Source: Isoptericola sp. BMS4
Lineage (GTDB): Bacteria; Actinomycetota; Actinomycetes; Actinomycetales; Cellulomonadaceae
Length of the DNA: 64,000 nt
Assembly: GCF_011634835.1 (NCBI RefSeq)
Contig: NZ_SIRP01000001.1
Location: forward strand, 2,723,511-2,787,510
Direction: 5' to 3'
This document shows, piece after piece, positions 25,844 to 35,400 of this stretch. The translations under genes were made by a program, and so were the position numbers. Numbering within the stretch: the first letter of the stretch is position 1; the number at the start of each line of letters is the position of its first letter. The notes under the pieces were generated by a model, which ran no database searches, was not told the origin of the DNA, and saw nothing but the letters and a program-made list of their open reading frames with translations.

Positions 25844-28117
25844 TCAGCCGGCGTCGACGACCGTCAGGGTCGTCGTGGCGCGGGTGAGTGCCACGTAGAG
25901 GTCCCGCTCGCCGCACGGGCGCGCCGCGAGGATCCCGCCGGGGTCGGCCACGACGACGGCGTCGAACTCCAGCCCGCGGGACTGCGAGACCGGCACGACC
26001 CGCACCCGCGACCCGCCCCGCCCGTCCGCGGGCGCCCCGTCCGCGGCACGCTCGAGGGCCGCCTCGATCCCGGCCACCGCCAGGTCGGCCGCGACGACCC
26101 CGACGAGCCCGCCGGGCACCTCGCGGCCCGCGGCGGCGGCCTCGCGGGCCACGGCGTCGGCGAGGCTCACGGGGCCGACCTGCGGCGCCGTCGTGCGCCG
26201 CGGCTCGGGCCCGTGGCGCACCGCCGTGCCCGGTTCCTGGGCCGGCGCGACCCTCTCCAGGACGGCGCCCGCCTCGGCCAGGATCTCGGCCGTCGTGCGG
26301 TAGCTGACGGTGAGCGTGCGCACCTCGGCACGCCGCCACAGGTCCGCACCCAGGGCGTCGCGCCACGTCGCGTGCTCGGCGGTGGGCCCCGCCTGGGCCA
26401 GGTCCCCGACGACGGTGAGCGACCGCGAGGGGCACCGGCGCAGCACGGCCCGCCACTGCAGGGGCGTCAGCTCCTGCGCCTCGTCGACGACGACGTGCCC
26501 GAACGTGCGCTCCGGCTCCCCGTCCAGCAGCGCGACAGCCTCGTCCAGCAGCGGCAGGTGGGCCTGCGTGAGGGCCCCGTCCGCCGAGGCCGCGAGCAGC
26601 GCGCGCTCGGCGGCGTCCCAGCCCGCCGGCGGCGCGGGAACGTCCTGTGCCCCGCCGCCGACGTCACGGCCCACGGCGCGCAGGACCTCGCGCACCACGG
26701 CGGCCGCGTCGAGCCGGGGCCACAGACGCTCGACGGCACGGTCGAGCACGGGGTCGGTCAGGAGCTCGTCGCGCAGCGTGTCGGGGTCAAGCTCGTCGGC
26801 CGCGTCCGTCCCGGGGACGCCGTCCAGGCCGAGGCTGCGCAGGCCCGCCGCGGCCATCGCGTCGAGGTCGCGCCCGGTGAGCTCGGCGGACTCGGCGTCG
26901 ATCCGCGCGAGGGTGGCCTCGGCGTCGGCCACGACCGCGTCGACGAGGGCCTCGACGACCGCCTCGTGGAAGACGCCGCGCGCGCCGTGGTGCGGCAGGT
27001 CCGTGCCCTGGGCGAGCGCGCGGGCCGCGGCGACGTCGTCCGGGCTCAGGCGCACGTCGTCCCCGCCGACGCGCACCACGAGGTCCGGGGCGCCCGGGGC
27101 CTGGTGCGCCCGCACCGCGGCGGCGAGCAGGTCGGCCAGGACCGCGCGCCCGGCGACGCGGGCGAGGTCCGACGCGTCGCGGGCGTCGGCGGGCACCGCG
27201 GCCGCTGCGGGGCTCGCGCCGCGGAGCACGGACGACGCCGTCGCGAGCACGACGTCGTTCTCCCCGAGCGAGGGCAGCACGCGGGAGATGTAGTCGAGGA
27301 ACCGGTCGTTCGGCCCGAGCACCAGCACCCCGTCGTCGGCGACCCCGTCGAACGCCGCGAGCACGTACGCCGCACGGTGCAGGGCGACGACGGTCTTGCC
27401 GGTGCCCGGTCCCCCGGTGACGACGACGACCCCGCGGTGCGGGGAGCGGACGACCTCGTCCTGCTCCGCCTGCAGCGTGGCGACGACCTCGCGCATGCGC
27501 CCGGTGCGGCGGGCGCCGAGCGCCGCCATGAGCGGCCCGTCGCCGACGACGTCCGCGGCGTCCGGCTCGCTGCCGTCGAGGATCTCGTCGCTCACCCCGA
27601 CGACGTCGCGTCCCTCGAGGCGCAGGTGGCGGCGACGGCGCAGCCCGAGCGGTCGCACCGGCGTGGCGGCGTAGAACGGGCGGGCGGCGTCGGCGCGCCA
27701 GTCCACCAGGAGCGGCTCCGGGGTGTCCTCGGGGTGCAGGCCGAGCCGGCCGACGTGCAGCGCGCGGCCGTCCACGGTGTCCACGCGGCCGAAGCACAGG
27801 TGGTGCTCGCCGGCCTCGAGGGCCCGCAGGCGGCGTTCCAGCATGCGCACCCGCGCGTCGCGCTGGTGCAGCTCGGTGCTGTCCTCCGGCCGCGAGCGCA
27901 GCGCCCGGGCGAGCTCGCCGCGCAGGCGCGCGGTCTCGGTGTCCACGTGGTCGTGCATGCGGCGCACGGCCGAGCGCTCGAGCGCGACCTGGCGGCCGTG
28001 GTCCGGCGGGTCGGTGTCCAGGCGCGGGGTCGCCGCATCGTGCGGGTGCTCGTGCGGGGCCTGGTCGGGCGCGGGTGCGGCGGGCGGCGGGACGGCGGGC
28101 TGGTACGGCTGAGGCAA
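25844..28117 (-). CDS. helD: HelD-type RNA polymerase recycling ATPase
   Basis: A 757-residue UvrD-like superfamily 1 ATPase of the HelD/HelR family. Walker A is VVTGGPGTGKTVVALHR, Walker B HVVVDEAQELTPLQW, a later helicase motif VVGDLAQAG, and motif VI YVALTRATTTL. A helical N-terminal arm (about 40-130) precedes the first ATPase half, as in HelD proteins that insert arms into RNA polymerase. HelD dissociates stalled polymerase from nucleic acid; the related HelR confers rifamycin tolerance. A disordered Pro/His leader of ~40 residues starts the protein. No RAE-like repeat lies upstream. Assignment to the HelD or HelR subclass needs a tree. Confidence 0.87.
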   Translation of the reverse strand: MPQPYQPAVPPPAAPAPDQAPHEHPHDAATPRLDTDPPDHGRQVALERSAVRRMHDHVDTETARLRGELARALRSRPEDSTELHQRDARVRMLERRLRALEAGEHHLCFGRVDTVDGRALHVGRLGLHPEDTPEPLLVDWRADAARPFYAATPVRPLGLRRRRHLRLEGRDVVGVSDEILDGSEPDAADVVGDGPLMAALGARRTGRMREVVATLQAEQDEVVRSPHRGVVVVTGGPGTGKTVVALHRAAYVLAAFDGVADDGVLVLGPNDRFLDYISRVLPSLGENDVVLATASSVLRGASPAAAAVPADARDASDLARVAGRAVLADLLAAAVRAHQAPGAPDLVVRVGGDDVRLSPDDVAAARALAQGTDLPHHGARGVFHEAVVEALVDAVVADAEATLARIDAESAELTGRDLDAMAAAGLRSLGLDGVPGTDAADELDPDTLRDELLTDPVLDRAVERLWPRLDAAAVVREVLRAVGRDVGGGAQDVPAPPAGWDAAERALLAASADGALTQAHLPLLDEAVALLDGEPERTFGHVVVDEAQELTPLQWRAVLRRCPSRSLTVVGDLAQAGPTAEHATWRDALGADLWRRAEVRTLTVSYRTTAEILAEAGAVLERVAPAQEPGTAVRHGPEPRRTTAPQVGPVSLADAVAREAAAAGREVPGGLVGVVAADLAVAGIEAALERAADGAPADGRGGSRVRVVPVSQSRGLEFDAVVVADPGGILAARPCGERDLYVALTRATTTLTVVDAG

Positions 28118-28292
28118 CGCGGCTCCTGGGCTCCTCGGGGACCGCCGGACGGCGGCGACGGCGGCCGCGCACGGGCGCGGCCGACCGGTCAGCGTACGGC
28201 GTACCGAAATTATTCCCGGGCACGTCGCGACCCATGCACTCCCGGTCGCGGAGGCGCCTCGCGGGGCCCGCGGACGGAGTTAGCCTGCACGG

Positions 28293-28991
28293 GTGACCTC
28301 CGCTCCCCCGACGTCGGCCCGCGCCCAGCTCGGCGCACTCGCCACCGATCCCACGTTCCTGCGCGACTGGGGCCTGTCCCGCGGCGGGCCGGACGCCACA
28401 GCCGCGCGGCCCGCCGCGGTGCTCGTGCTCTTCGGCGTCCTCGACGACCTGGACGCCGACCACGCGGCCCAGGCCCTCGCCGTCGCGCAGGACCTCGACG
28501 TGCTCCTCCTGGCGCGCGCCGCGACCCTGCGCTCGCACGCCGGCCAGGTCGCCTTCCCCGGCGGGCGGGTCGAGGACGGCGAGGACGTCGTGGCGGCCGC
28601 CCTGCGCGAGGCGACGGAGGAGACCGGACTCGACGCGGCCGGCGTCGACGTGCTCGGCACCTGCCGCGAGCTGCCCATGCCCGTGAGCGACCACCGGGTC
28701 ACGCCGGTGCTCGGCTGGTGGGCGCGACCCACGCCGGTGGGGGTCGTCGACCACGCGGAGTCGGCGCACGTCTTCCGGGCGCCGGTCGCCGACCTGCTCG
28801 ACCCGGCCCGGCGCGTCACCACCGTGCTGCGGCGCGGCGGCCAGGTGTGGCGCGGCCCGGGGTTCCAGGTGCGCGACGGCGACGTCGAGCACCTCGTGTG
28901 GGGGTTCACGGCCGGCATCCTCGACGCCGCGTTCGACCGGCTCGGCTGGACCGAGGCGTGGGACCGCGGCCGCGAGCTCGAGCTCTCGTGA
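28293..28991 (+). CDS. Nudix hydrolase, CoA pyrophosphatase-like
   Basis: A 232-residue Nudix protein. The Nudix box (about residues 88-112) runs from AFPGGRVEDGED to REATEETGL and is intact. The LRSHAGQVAFPGG segment before it is typical of NudL/CoAse proteins that cleave coenzyme A to 4'-phosphopantetheine and 3',5'-ADP. GTG 28293 follows TAGCCT (28281-28286) by 6 bp, so it is probably leaderless. The next gene starts 22 bp after its stop. Confidence 0.88.
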   Translation: MTSAPPTSARAQLGALATDPTFLRDWGLSRGGPDATAARPAAVLVLFGVLDDLDADHAAQALAVAQDLDVLLLARAATLRSHAGQVAFPGGRVEDGEDVVAAALREATEETGLDAAGVDVLGTCRELPMPVSDHRVTPVLGWWARPTPVGVVDHAESAHVFRAPVADLLDPARRVTTVLRRGGQVWRGPGFQVRDGDVEHLVWGFTAGILDAAFDRLGWTEAWDRGRELELS

Positions 28992-29013
28992 GGCGCGCGA
29001 CGAGGAGGACGTC

Positions 29014-30003
29014 GTGAAGGCCGACCTCGACGTCACGCCGGGCCTCGCCCGCGCCCTGCTCGCCGAGCAGCACCCCGACCTGGCAGGGCTCTCCCTCGAG
29101 GTGGTGGCGAACGGCTGGGACAACGTCATGCTGCGGCTCGGCCACGCCGGCGACGACGGCCCGGCGCTCGCCCTCCGGCTGCCCCGCCGGGAGGCCGCTG
29201 CCGCCCTGGTCCGCCACGAGCAGGCGACGCTCCCCCGCCTGGCGACGCTGCTCGACCCGGGCGCCGGGCCCGGCGGGCCGCCGGCCGGCGACGGCGCGGT
29301 CGCCGTCCCGGTCCCCGTGCGGGTCGGCCGGCCCAGCGACGCCCTCGGCTACCCGTGGTGGTGGAGCGTCACCCCATGGGTCGAGGGCACGGCGGCGGAC
29401 CGCACCCCCGTCCTCGCCCGCCGCGCCTGGGCCGCGTCGTTCGGCGCCGTCCTGGCCGCGCTGCACGTCCCGGCGCCGCCCGACGCGCCGCCCAACCCGG
29501 TGCGCGGGATCCCGCTCGCCCGACGGGCGGAGGCCCGTGACCCGGCCGCCCTCGGCGCCCGCCTCGACCTGGTCCCCGCCGACCGCCGGGCGGCGGCCCG
29601 GGAGGTCTGGCAGGCCGCGCTCGACGCCCCGGTCCACGACGGGCCGCCGGTCTGGTTGCACGGCGACCCCCACCCGGCGAACCTCGTCGTCGCGCCGGGG
29701 TCCCGGGGCGACCGGCTCGCCGCCGTCGTCGACTGGGGCGACGTCACGTCCGGCGACCCGGCGGGCGACCTCGGCGCGCTGTGGCTGCTCTTCGACGACG
29801 CCGGCCACGCGGCCTGCCGCGACGCCGTGCAGGCACGGGCGCACCGCGGCGCCGGGTGGGACGACGCCACCTGGGCGCGCGCCGCCGGCTGGGCGCTGCT
29901 CTACGCGACGAACATGCTCGCCCACCCCGACGAGCACCCGCGCCTGGTGCCCATCGGCCGGCATGCGCTGGACCGTCTGCTCGCACCCAGGACGCGCCCG
30001 TAA
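29014..30003 (+). CDS. Phosphotransferase family protein (APH-like)
   Basis: A 329-residue aminoglycoside-phosphotransferase-fold kinase. The catalytic loop is WLHGDPHPANLVV and the metal-binding segment VVDWGDVTSGDPAGDLG; the N-lobe carries an ADVVANGWDN-like start with WDNVMLRLG. Substrate unknown; such proteins are often small-molecule kinases and need not cause drug resistance. It starts GTG 29014 with GAGGAGGA just upstream, and is probably co-transcribed with the Nudix gene. Confidence 0.87.
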   Translation: MKADLDVTPGLARALLAEQHPDLAGLSLEVVANGWDNVMLRLGHAGDDGPALALRLPRREAAAALVRHEQATLPRLATLLDPGAGPGGPPAGDGAVAVPVPVRVGRPSDALGYPWWWSVTPWVEGTAADRTPVLARRAWAASFGAVLAALHVPAPPDAPPNPVRGIPLARRAEARDPAALGARLDLVPADRRAAAREVWQAALDAPVHDGPPVWLHGDPHPANLVVAPGSRGDRLAAVVDWGDVTSGDPAGDLGALWLLFDDAGHAACRDAVQARAHRGAGWDDATWARAAGWALLYATNMLAHPDEHPRLVPIGRHALDRLLAPRTRP

Positions 30004-30190
30004 CCGCACGTCAGAGCACGACGTGGACCGACGCGGACACGCACGCGAGGGCGGCGCGGACGCTCCCTGAGCCGGCGCGCCGCCGTCCCAGGACGCCCGC
30101 ACCCGCTGGGTCCGTTCCCGCCCGCCGTACCGGTGCTGCCGGCCGCCCCGGCACGGGCCACCGGTGTTGGCGCTCGACATGAAGATGCGC
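30004..30190. other. Intergenic stretch without recognisable features
   Basis: This is the first part of a 321-bp gap between the phosphotransferase and the isomerase genes. No gene, RNA or clear hairpin was seen. The second part carries the promoter listed next. Confidence 0.5.
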
Positions 30191-30239
30191 AAAGACCTTT
30201 CATCTTTTGGTTGCCGTCCGTCAGAAGTTCCCCTAGGGT
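30191..30239 (+). promoter_or_regulatory. Promoter with candidate operator for the secreted redox gene cluster
   Basis: -35 TTGCCG (30211-30216), a 17-bp spacer and -10 TAGGGT (30234-30239) form a good actinobacterial vegetative promoter. Directly upstream, 30191-30207 is an unusually AT-rich imperfect inverted repeat with AAAGA and TCTTT arms, a likely regulator site. The leader to ATG 30325 is about 80 nt with an AAGGGAAG ribosome site, unlike the many leaderless genes around it. Confidence 0.65.
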
Positions 30240-30324
30240 CATGAGCCGTGTCGTGGCACGCGTCACACCCGCCACGGGACCGCCGCCGAGCCTGCGGCGT
30301 GACTCACGCGAAGGGAAGTCGACA

Positions 30325-31233
30325 ATGACGACGACAGCACCTGCCCGCCGCTCGCTCCGGATCGCCGCCGCCTCGGCGGCCGGACTGGCCGTCGCACTGT
30401 CGGCGGCGAGCGGGGCCGCCGCCGCCCCGCCGGAGGACGCGGGCCGCACGGTGCCCGCCAGCAAGATCTCCATCCAGCTGTACAGCCTGATCCCGTGGGT
30501 GGCCGAGGACGGTCTCGAGCCGGTGCTCGCCGAGCTCTCGGCGATGGGCTACCGCAACATCGAGCCGTACGGGGGCAACTTCGCCGGCTACACCGCCGAG
30601 GAGTTCCGCTCCCTCGCCGACAAGTACCACCTGAAGGTCTCCGCGTCGCACAACAGCACGGACGAGGCCACGTGGGACCAGACGCTGGCCTACTCCAAGA
30701 CCCTCGGCCAGCAGTACGTCGGGTCCGGCGGGTTCGCGTCCCCCGGCATCGGCAGCTACGAGGACACCCTGGCCACGGCCGCGACCCTGAACCGCCTGGG
30801 AGAGGCGGCGTCGAAGCAGGGGCTGCACAAGATCTTCGGCCACAACCACCAGCACGAGTTCACGACCGTCTACACGGACCCGGCCACGGGCGAGGAGAAG
30901 TCGGCCTGGGAGATCATCGCCGACCACACCGACCCTCGGTACGTGACGTTCGAGGTCGACGTGCTGTGGGCATACGACGCCGGGATCGACGTCGTGCAGC
31001 TCCTGGAGACCTACGGGGACCGCATCGAGCTGCTGCACATCAAGGACGGCTTCCTCAACGGCGACGACCGGGCGACGTTCGCGAACGTCGGCGAGGGCGA
31101 GCTGGACTGGGAGCCGATCCTCGAGGCGGCCCACGGCCACGTGCGGTACTACACCCTCGAGTACGACCTCGCCCCGGACGGCCGCGACTTCGCCTCCGAG
31201 AGCTTCGACCACCTCAACACCCTCACGTACTGA
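30325..31233 (+). CDS. Secreted sugar phosphate isomerase/epimerase-like TIM barrel protein
   Basis: A 302-residue protein with an N-terminal signal (RRSLRIAAASAAGLAVALS... to AAAAPPED, about 1-36), so it is exported. The rest is an AP-endonuclease-2/xylose-isomerase-like barrel: KISIQLYSLIPWVAEDGL, SASHNSTDE, HNHQHEFT, TFEVDVLWAYDAGID and LLHIKDGF contain the His/Glu/Asp metal ligands of this fold. Cytosolic relatives isomerise or eliminate sugars and their 3-keto derivatives; export of such an enzyme is unusual. It is first in the cluster behind the promoter at 30211-30239; a hairpin separates it from the oxidase. Confidence 0.85.
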   Translation: MTTTAPARRSLRIAAASAAGLAVALSAASGAAAAPPEDAGRTVPASKISIQLYSLIPWVAEDGLEPVLAELSAMGYRNIEPYGGNFAGYTAEEFRSLADKYHLKVSASHNSTDEATWDQTLAYSKTLGQQYVGSGGFASPGIGSYEDTLATAATLNRLGEAASKQGLHKIFGHNHQHEFTTVYTDPATGEEKSAWEIIADHTDPRYVTFEVDVLWAYDAGIDVVQLLETYGDRIELLHIKDGFLNGDDRATFANVGEGELDWEPILEAAHGHVRYYTLEYDLAPDGRDFASESFDHLNTLTY

Positions 31234-31237
31234 CGCA

Positions 31238-31270
31238 GACCGGGTGGGCCTCCCCCTGGCCCACCCGGTC
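31238..31270 (+). terminator. Hairpin between isomerase and multicopper oxidase genes
   Basis: A perfect 13-bp stem (31238-31250 with 31258-31270) and a 7-nt loop lie 5 bp after the stop codon. It could end part of the transcription or stabilise processed ends within the operon. Confidence 0.7.
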
Positions 31271-31305
31271 GCGCGCCACCCCGACATCCCCTGAACGGAG
31301 CAGTC

Positions 31306-32319
31306 ATGCCTGACAACGGTGTCACCGCGGGCCGGGGCCTCTCCCGCCGCACCATGCTCACCTCGGCCGTCGCCGGCGTCGTCGCACCCGCCGCCGTCGT
31401 CGCCCTCGGGGCGGACGGCGCGGCCGCCGCCGTCCCGGGGGCGCTGCCCGGGAAGAAGGGCAAGACCCGGAAGATCACCCTCTACGCCGAGGAGCTCCCC
31501 GGCGGCCTCTACGGCTACGGGTACGCCCCGGGCGAGGCCACCGTCCCGGGCCCCGTCCTCGAGATCTGGGAGGGCGACACGCTCGAGATCGAGCTCGTCA
31601 ACACCACCGACCGGCAGCTGTCCATCCACCCCCACGGGGTCAACTACGAGACGACCTCCGACGGCAGCCCCATGAACGCCTCGTTCAACGCGCCGGGCGA
31701 GACCCGCACCTACGTGTGGACCACCCAGGAGCCCTACCAGGTCAAGGGCCAGTGGATGCCCGGCAGCGCCGGCTACTGGCACTACCACGACCACGCGATG
31801 GGCACGTCCCACGGCACCGAGGGGGTCCGCAAGGGCCTGTACGGCGCGCTCGTCGTGCGCCGCAAGGGCGACCCGCTCCCCGACCGCCAGTTCACGGTCG
31901 TGTTCAACGACATGACCATCAACAACAAGGCGGCGCCCGACATCCCGCTGCTGGAGGCGCGGCTCGGTGAGCGCGTGGAGTTCATCGCCGTCGGGCACGG
32001 CGACATGTACCACACGTTCCACGTGCACGCGCACCGCTGGGCCAACAATCGCACCGGGCTCCTGGACGGGCCGAACGACCCCACGCAGGTCGTGGACAAC
32101 CGGGACCTCAATCCGGGCGACTCGTTCGGCTTCCAGGTGATCGCCGGCGCCGGCGTCGGGCCCGGGGCCTGGATGTACCACTGCCACGTCCAGTTCCACG
32201 CCGACGGCGGGATGGCCGGCGTGTTCCTCGTGCGCAACGCCGACGGGAGCATGCCCGACGGCGCCCAGGCGGCGCTGGACCGCTATCACCAGCACGGCTC
32301 CCACCCGCACGCCGGCTGA
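31306..32319 (+). CDS. Secreted two-domain multicopper oxidase (small laccase-like)
   Basis: A 337-residue copper oxidase. The N-terminus has a twin-arginine signal (LSRRTMLTSAVAG ... GADGAAAA). All four copper motifs are present: SIHPHGVNY, YWHYHDHAMG, HTFHVHAHRW and the T1/T3 motif YHCHVQFHADGGMAG. The length and two cupredoxin domains match the trimeric small laccases of streptomycetes, which oxidise phenols or Cu(I) with oxygen. In this cluster it could reoxidise the cupredoxin encoded downstream (inference). Confidence 0.9.
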   Translation: MPDNGVTAGRGLSRRTMLTSAVAGVVAPAAVVALGADGAAAAVPGALPGKKGKTRKITLYAEELPGGLYGYGYAPGEATVPGPVLEIWEGDTLEIELVNTTDRQLSIHPHGVNYETTSDGSPMNASFNAPGETRTYVWTTQEPYQVKGQWMPGSAGYWHYHDHAMGTSHGTEGVRKGLYGALVVRRKGDPLPDRQFTVVFNDMTINNKAAPDIPLLEARLGERVEFIAVGHGDMYHTFHVHAHRWANNRTGLLDGPNDPTQVVDNRDLNPGDSFGFQVIAGAGVGPGAWMYHCHVQFHADGGMAGVFLVRNADGSMPDGAQAALDRYHQHGSHPHAG

Positions 32320-32453
32320 CGAGCCGGAGGCTCCCCGACCCGACCCCGACCCCCACCGTCCGACACCCGACAACCCGACCGACGGACTCCCCGACTGTCC
32401 AGGGCCGTCCCGGAACCCCGGGGCGCCCCCCGATCACTCGCGAAGGAGCAGTG

Positions 32454-35400
32454 ATGGAACGGATACGAAGAGATCGCACCCTCCGTGCCGGCCGCGCGCC
32501 GGCACGGAACACCGCCCGGATCGTCGCCACCACCGGCACGGCGGTCCTGTTCGCGGGGCTCGCCGTGACGCCCGGCGTCGCCGCCACCGCCCCACCGTCC
32601 CCCGCACCGGAGAGCGCCGCCGAGTCGGCGCCGACCACCACGACCCGCGCGCCGGGAGAGCAGGTCGCGACCACCTCCGCCGAGATGCGGGTGCTGGTGT
32701 TCCACGGCGCCCCCGGCGACCAGGTCGACCCGGTCGAGCTGGCCGCGCAGACCGTCGCCGACCTCGCGGCGGAGCACGGCTTCGAAGCCGAGGTCACGAC
32801 CGACCCGGGCGCCTTCACCGCCGACAACCTGGCGCAGTACCGCGGAGTCGTGTTCCTCTCCGCGGAGGGCGCCGAGCTCGACGCCGACCAGGAGTCGGCG
32901 CTGCGCTCGTACGTGGAGGCCGGCGGCGGGTTCCTCGGCGTGCGTGACGCCGCCCGCGCCCAGGACCGCTCGCAGTGGTTCACCGGGCTGATCGGCACCC
33001 GCCCGGCGGGCAACCTGCCCGACCCGGCGGACGTCGCGACCGCCACGGCCAGCGCCGAGAACCCGCCGAACGAGGTGGCCGCCAACCTGGTGGACGGCGA
33101 CCCGGGCACCAAGTGGCTCGCGTTCGAGCCCACCGCCTGGCTCGAGGTCGAGCTCACCGAGCCCGTCGTGGCCACGCGCTACGCGCTCACGTCCGCGAAC
33201 GACTTCGACGGCCGTGACCCGGAGAGCTGGACCCTGCAGGGATCGACCGACGGCGAGTCGTGGACCGACCTCGACACGCGCTCCGACGAGGACTTCCCGG
33301 ACCGGTTCCTCGCGCAGGACTACCGGTTCGACAACGAGACGGCCTACCAGCACTACCGGCTCGACATCACCGCCAACGCCGGGGACGACCTCACCCAGCT
33401 CGCGGAGCTGGAGCTGTTCGACGCCGCGTCGGAGGCCGAGCCCGAGCCCGAGATCCCGGTGCAGGAGGCCACCGTCGACGTGCTGGACCAGCGGCACCCG
33501 GCGACCGAGAGCCTGCCGGCCACCTGGACCCGCTCCGACCGGTGGCTCAACTGGGCACCGAACCCGGTCGGCGAGGTGCACACCGTCGCCCAGGTCCAGG
33601 AGTGGGACTACGACCCGGGCGAGGGCGCGAACGGCGCGTTCCACCCCGTCTCGTGGTGCCGCGACTACGACGGTGGCCGGTCGTTCTACACCGGCATGGG
33701 CGGCACGGCGGACAGCTACGGCGAGGACGCGTTCCGCGACCACCTCACCGGCGCCCTGCTGTGGACGACCGGCGCGGTGCGTGGCGACTGCCAGGCGACG
33801 ATCGCGGCGAACTACACCACCGAGCGCCTGACCGCCGAGAACGCCGAGGGCGAGCTCGACCAGATCGGCGAGCCCCACGGGCTGACGATCGCGCCCGACG
33901 GCGGCGTCTTCTACATCGGCAAGGCCGCGTGCCCGTCCGGCCCGGTCGTGCCGTGGGAGGACCCCGACGTCGGCCTGGGCTGCGGCACCATCCACCGCTG
34001 GGACCCCGAGTCCGAGGAGACGTCCCTGCTGACCACCCTCGACGTGATGGGCAACCGCGGCAGCGGCAGCGAGCTGGTCAAGAACGAGGAAGGCCTCATC
34101 GGCATCACGCTCGACCCGAAGTTCGACGAGAACGGCTGGGTCTACGTGTTCTGGATGCCGCACGAGTCGATCGACCGCGAGCGCCGCGTGGGTGAGCGGA
34201 CCGTGTCCCGGTTCACGTACGACGCCGAGGCGAACACGATCGACCAGTCCACCCGCGTCGACCTCATGGCGTGGGAGACGCAGATCCACAGCTGCTGCCA
34301 CGCGGGCGGCGGCATGGACTTCGACGACGAGGGCAACCTCTACATCGGGTCCGGCGACAACAACTCCTCCGGCGGGTCGGACGGGTACTCCGGCAACAAC
34401 TGGACCGAGGAGTTCGCCGGCATCTCGTTCCAGGACGCGCGCCGCACCTCCGGCAACACGAACAGCTACAACGGCAAGATCCTGCGGATCCACCCGGAGC
34501 CGGACGGCACGTACACCATCCCGGAGGGCAACCTGTTCCCCGAGGGCGAGTACCCGGCGGACAAGACCAAGCCGGAGATCTACGTCATGGGCGTGCGCAA
34601 CATCTCGCGCCTGCACTACGACACGAAGAACGACTGGCTCAACGCCGCCTGGGTGGGCCCGGACGCCTTCAGCCCGGACCCCGAGCTCGGGCCGGCGAAG
34701 TACGAGACGGCCACGATCATCACCGAGGCGGGCAACCAGGGCTGGCCGTACTGCATGGGCAACCAGCAGCCCTACCGTGACCGGTCGAACGAGGACGCGA
34801 GCATCCTCACCGGCTGGTACGACTGCGACGACCTGAAGAACACCTCGCCCCGCAACACGGGCCTGGTGGACATCCCGCCGGCCCGGGACAACATGATCTG
34901 GTACTCGCCGTCCGGCGGTGGCCCGGTCTTCCCGATCGGTGAGGACGGCGTCCCCTCGTACGAGGAGGACGAGGCCACCTACACGCTGCCGTACCTGCGT
35001 GGCGGCGGCCAGGCGGTGATGGACGGGCCGACGTACCACCGGTCCGAGGTCGACACCGACAGCGGTGTGGCCTGGCCGGCGCACTGGGACGACACGTGGT
35101 TCATCGGCGACCAGTCCAACCCCAACAACCGCATCGCCGTCACGGTCGACCCCGAGAAGGTCGACGAGGCGGGGGCCCCGGTGTACGCCGAGGACCTGCG
35201 CCGGATCATCCGTCCCGGTGGCGGTGACGACGAGCTGCAGAGCTGGATGGACGCGAAGTTCGGTCCGGACGGCGCCCTGTACATGCTCGACTACGCGGGC
35301 GGCTTCTTCTCGCTCCACGACAACCAGAAGCTGATCCGCATCACCTACGACGGCGGCCCGGCGACGCCGGCCCCGGCCGGGAGCGCCACGAGCGTGCAGA

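Noticed and set aside
29014-30003. Aminoglycoside resistance gene
   Set aside because: The fold is APH-like, but generic phosphotransferases of this kind are common and nothing here points to aminoglycosides.
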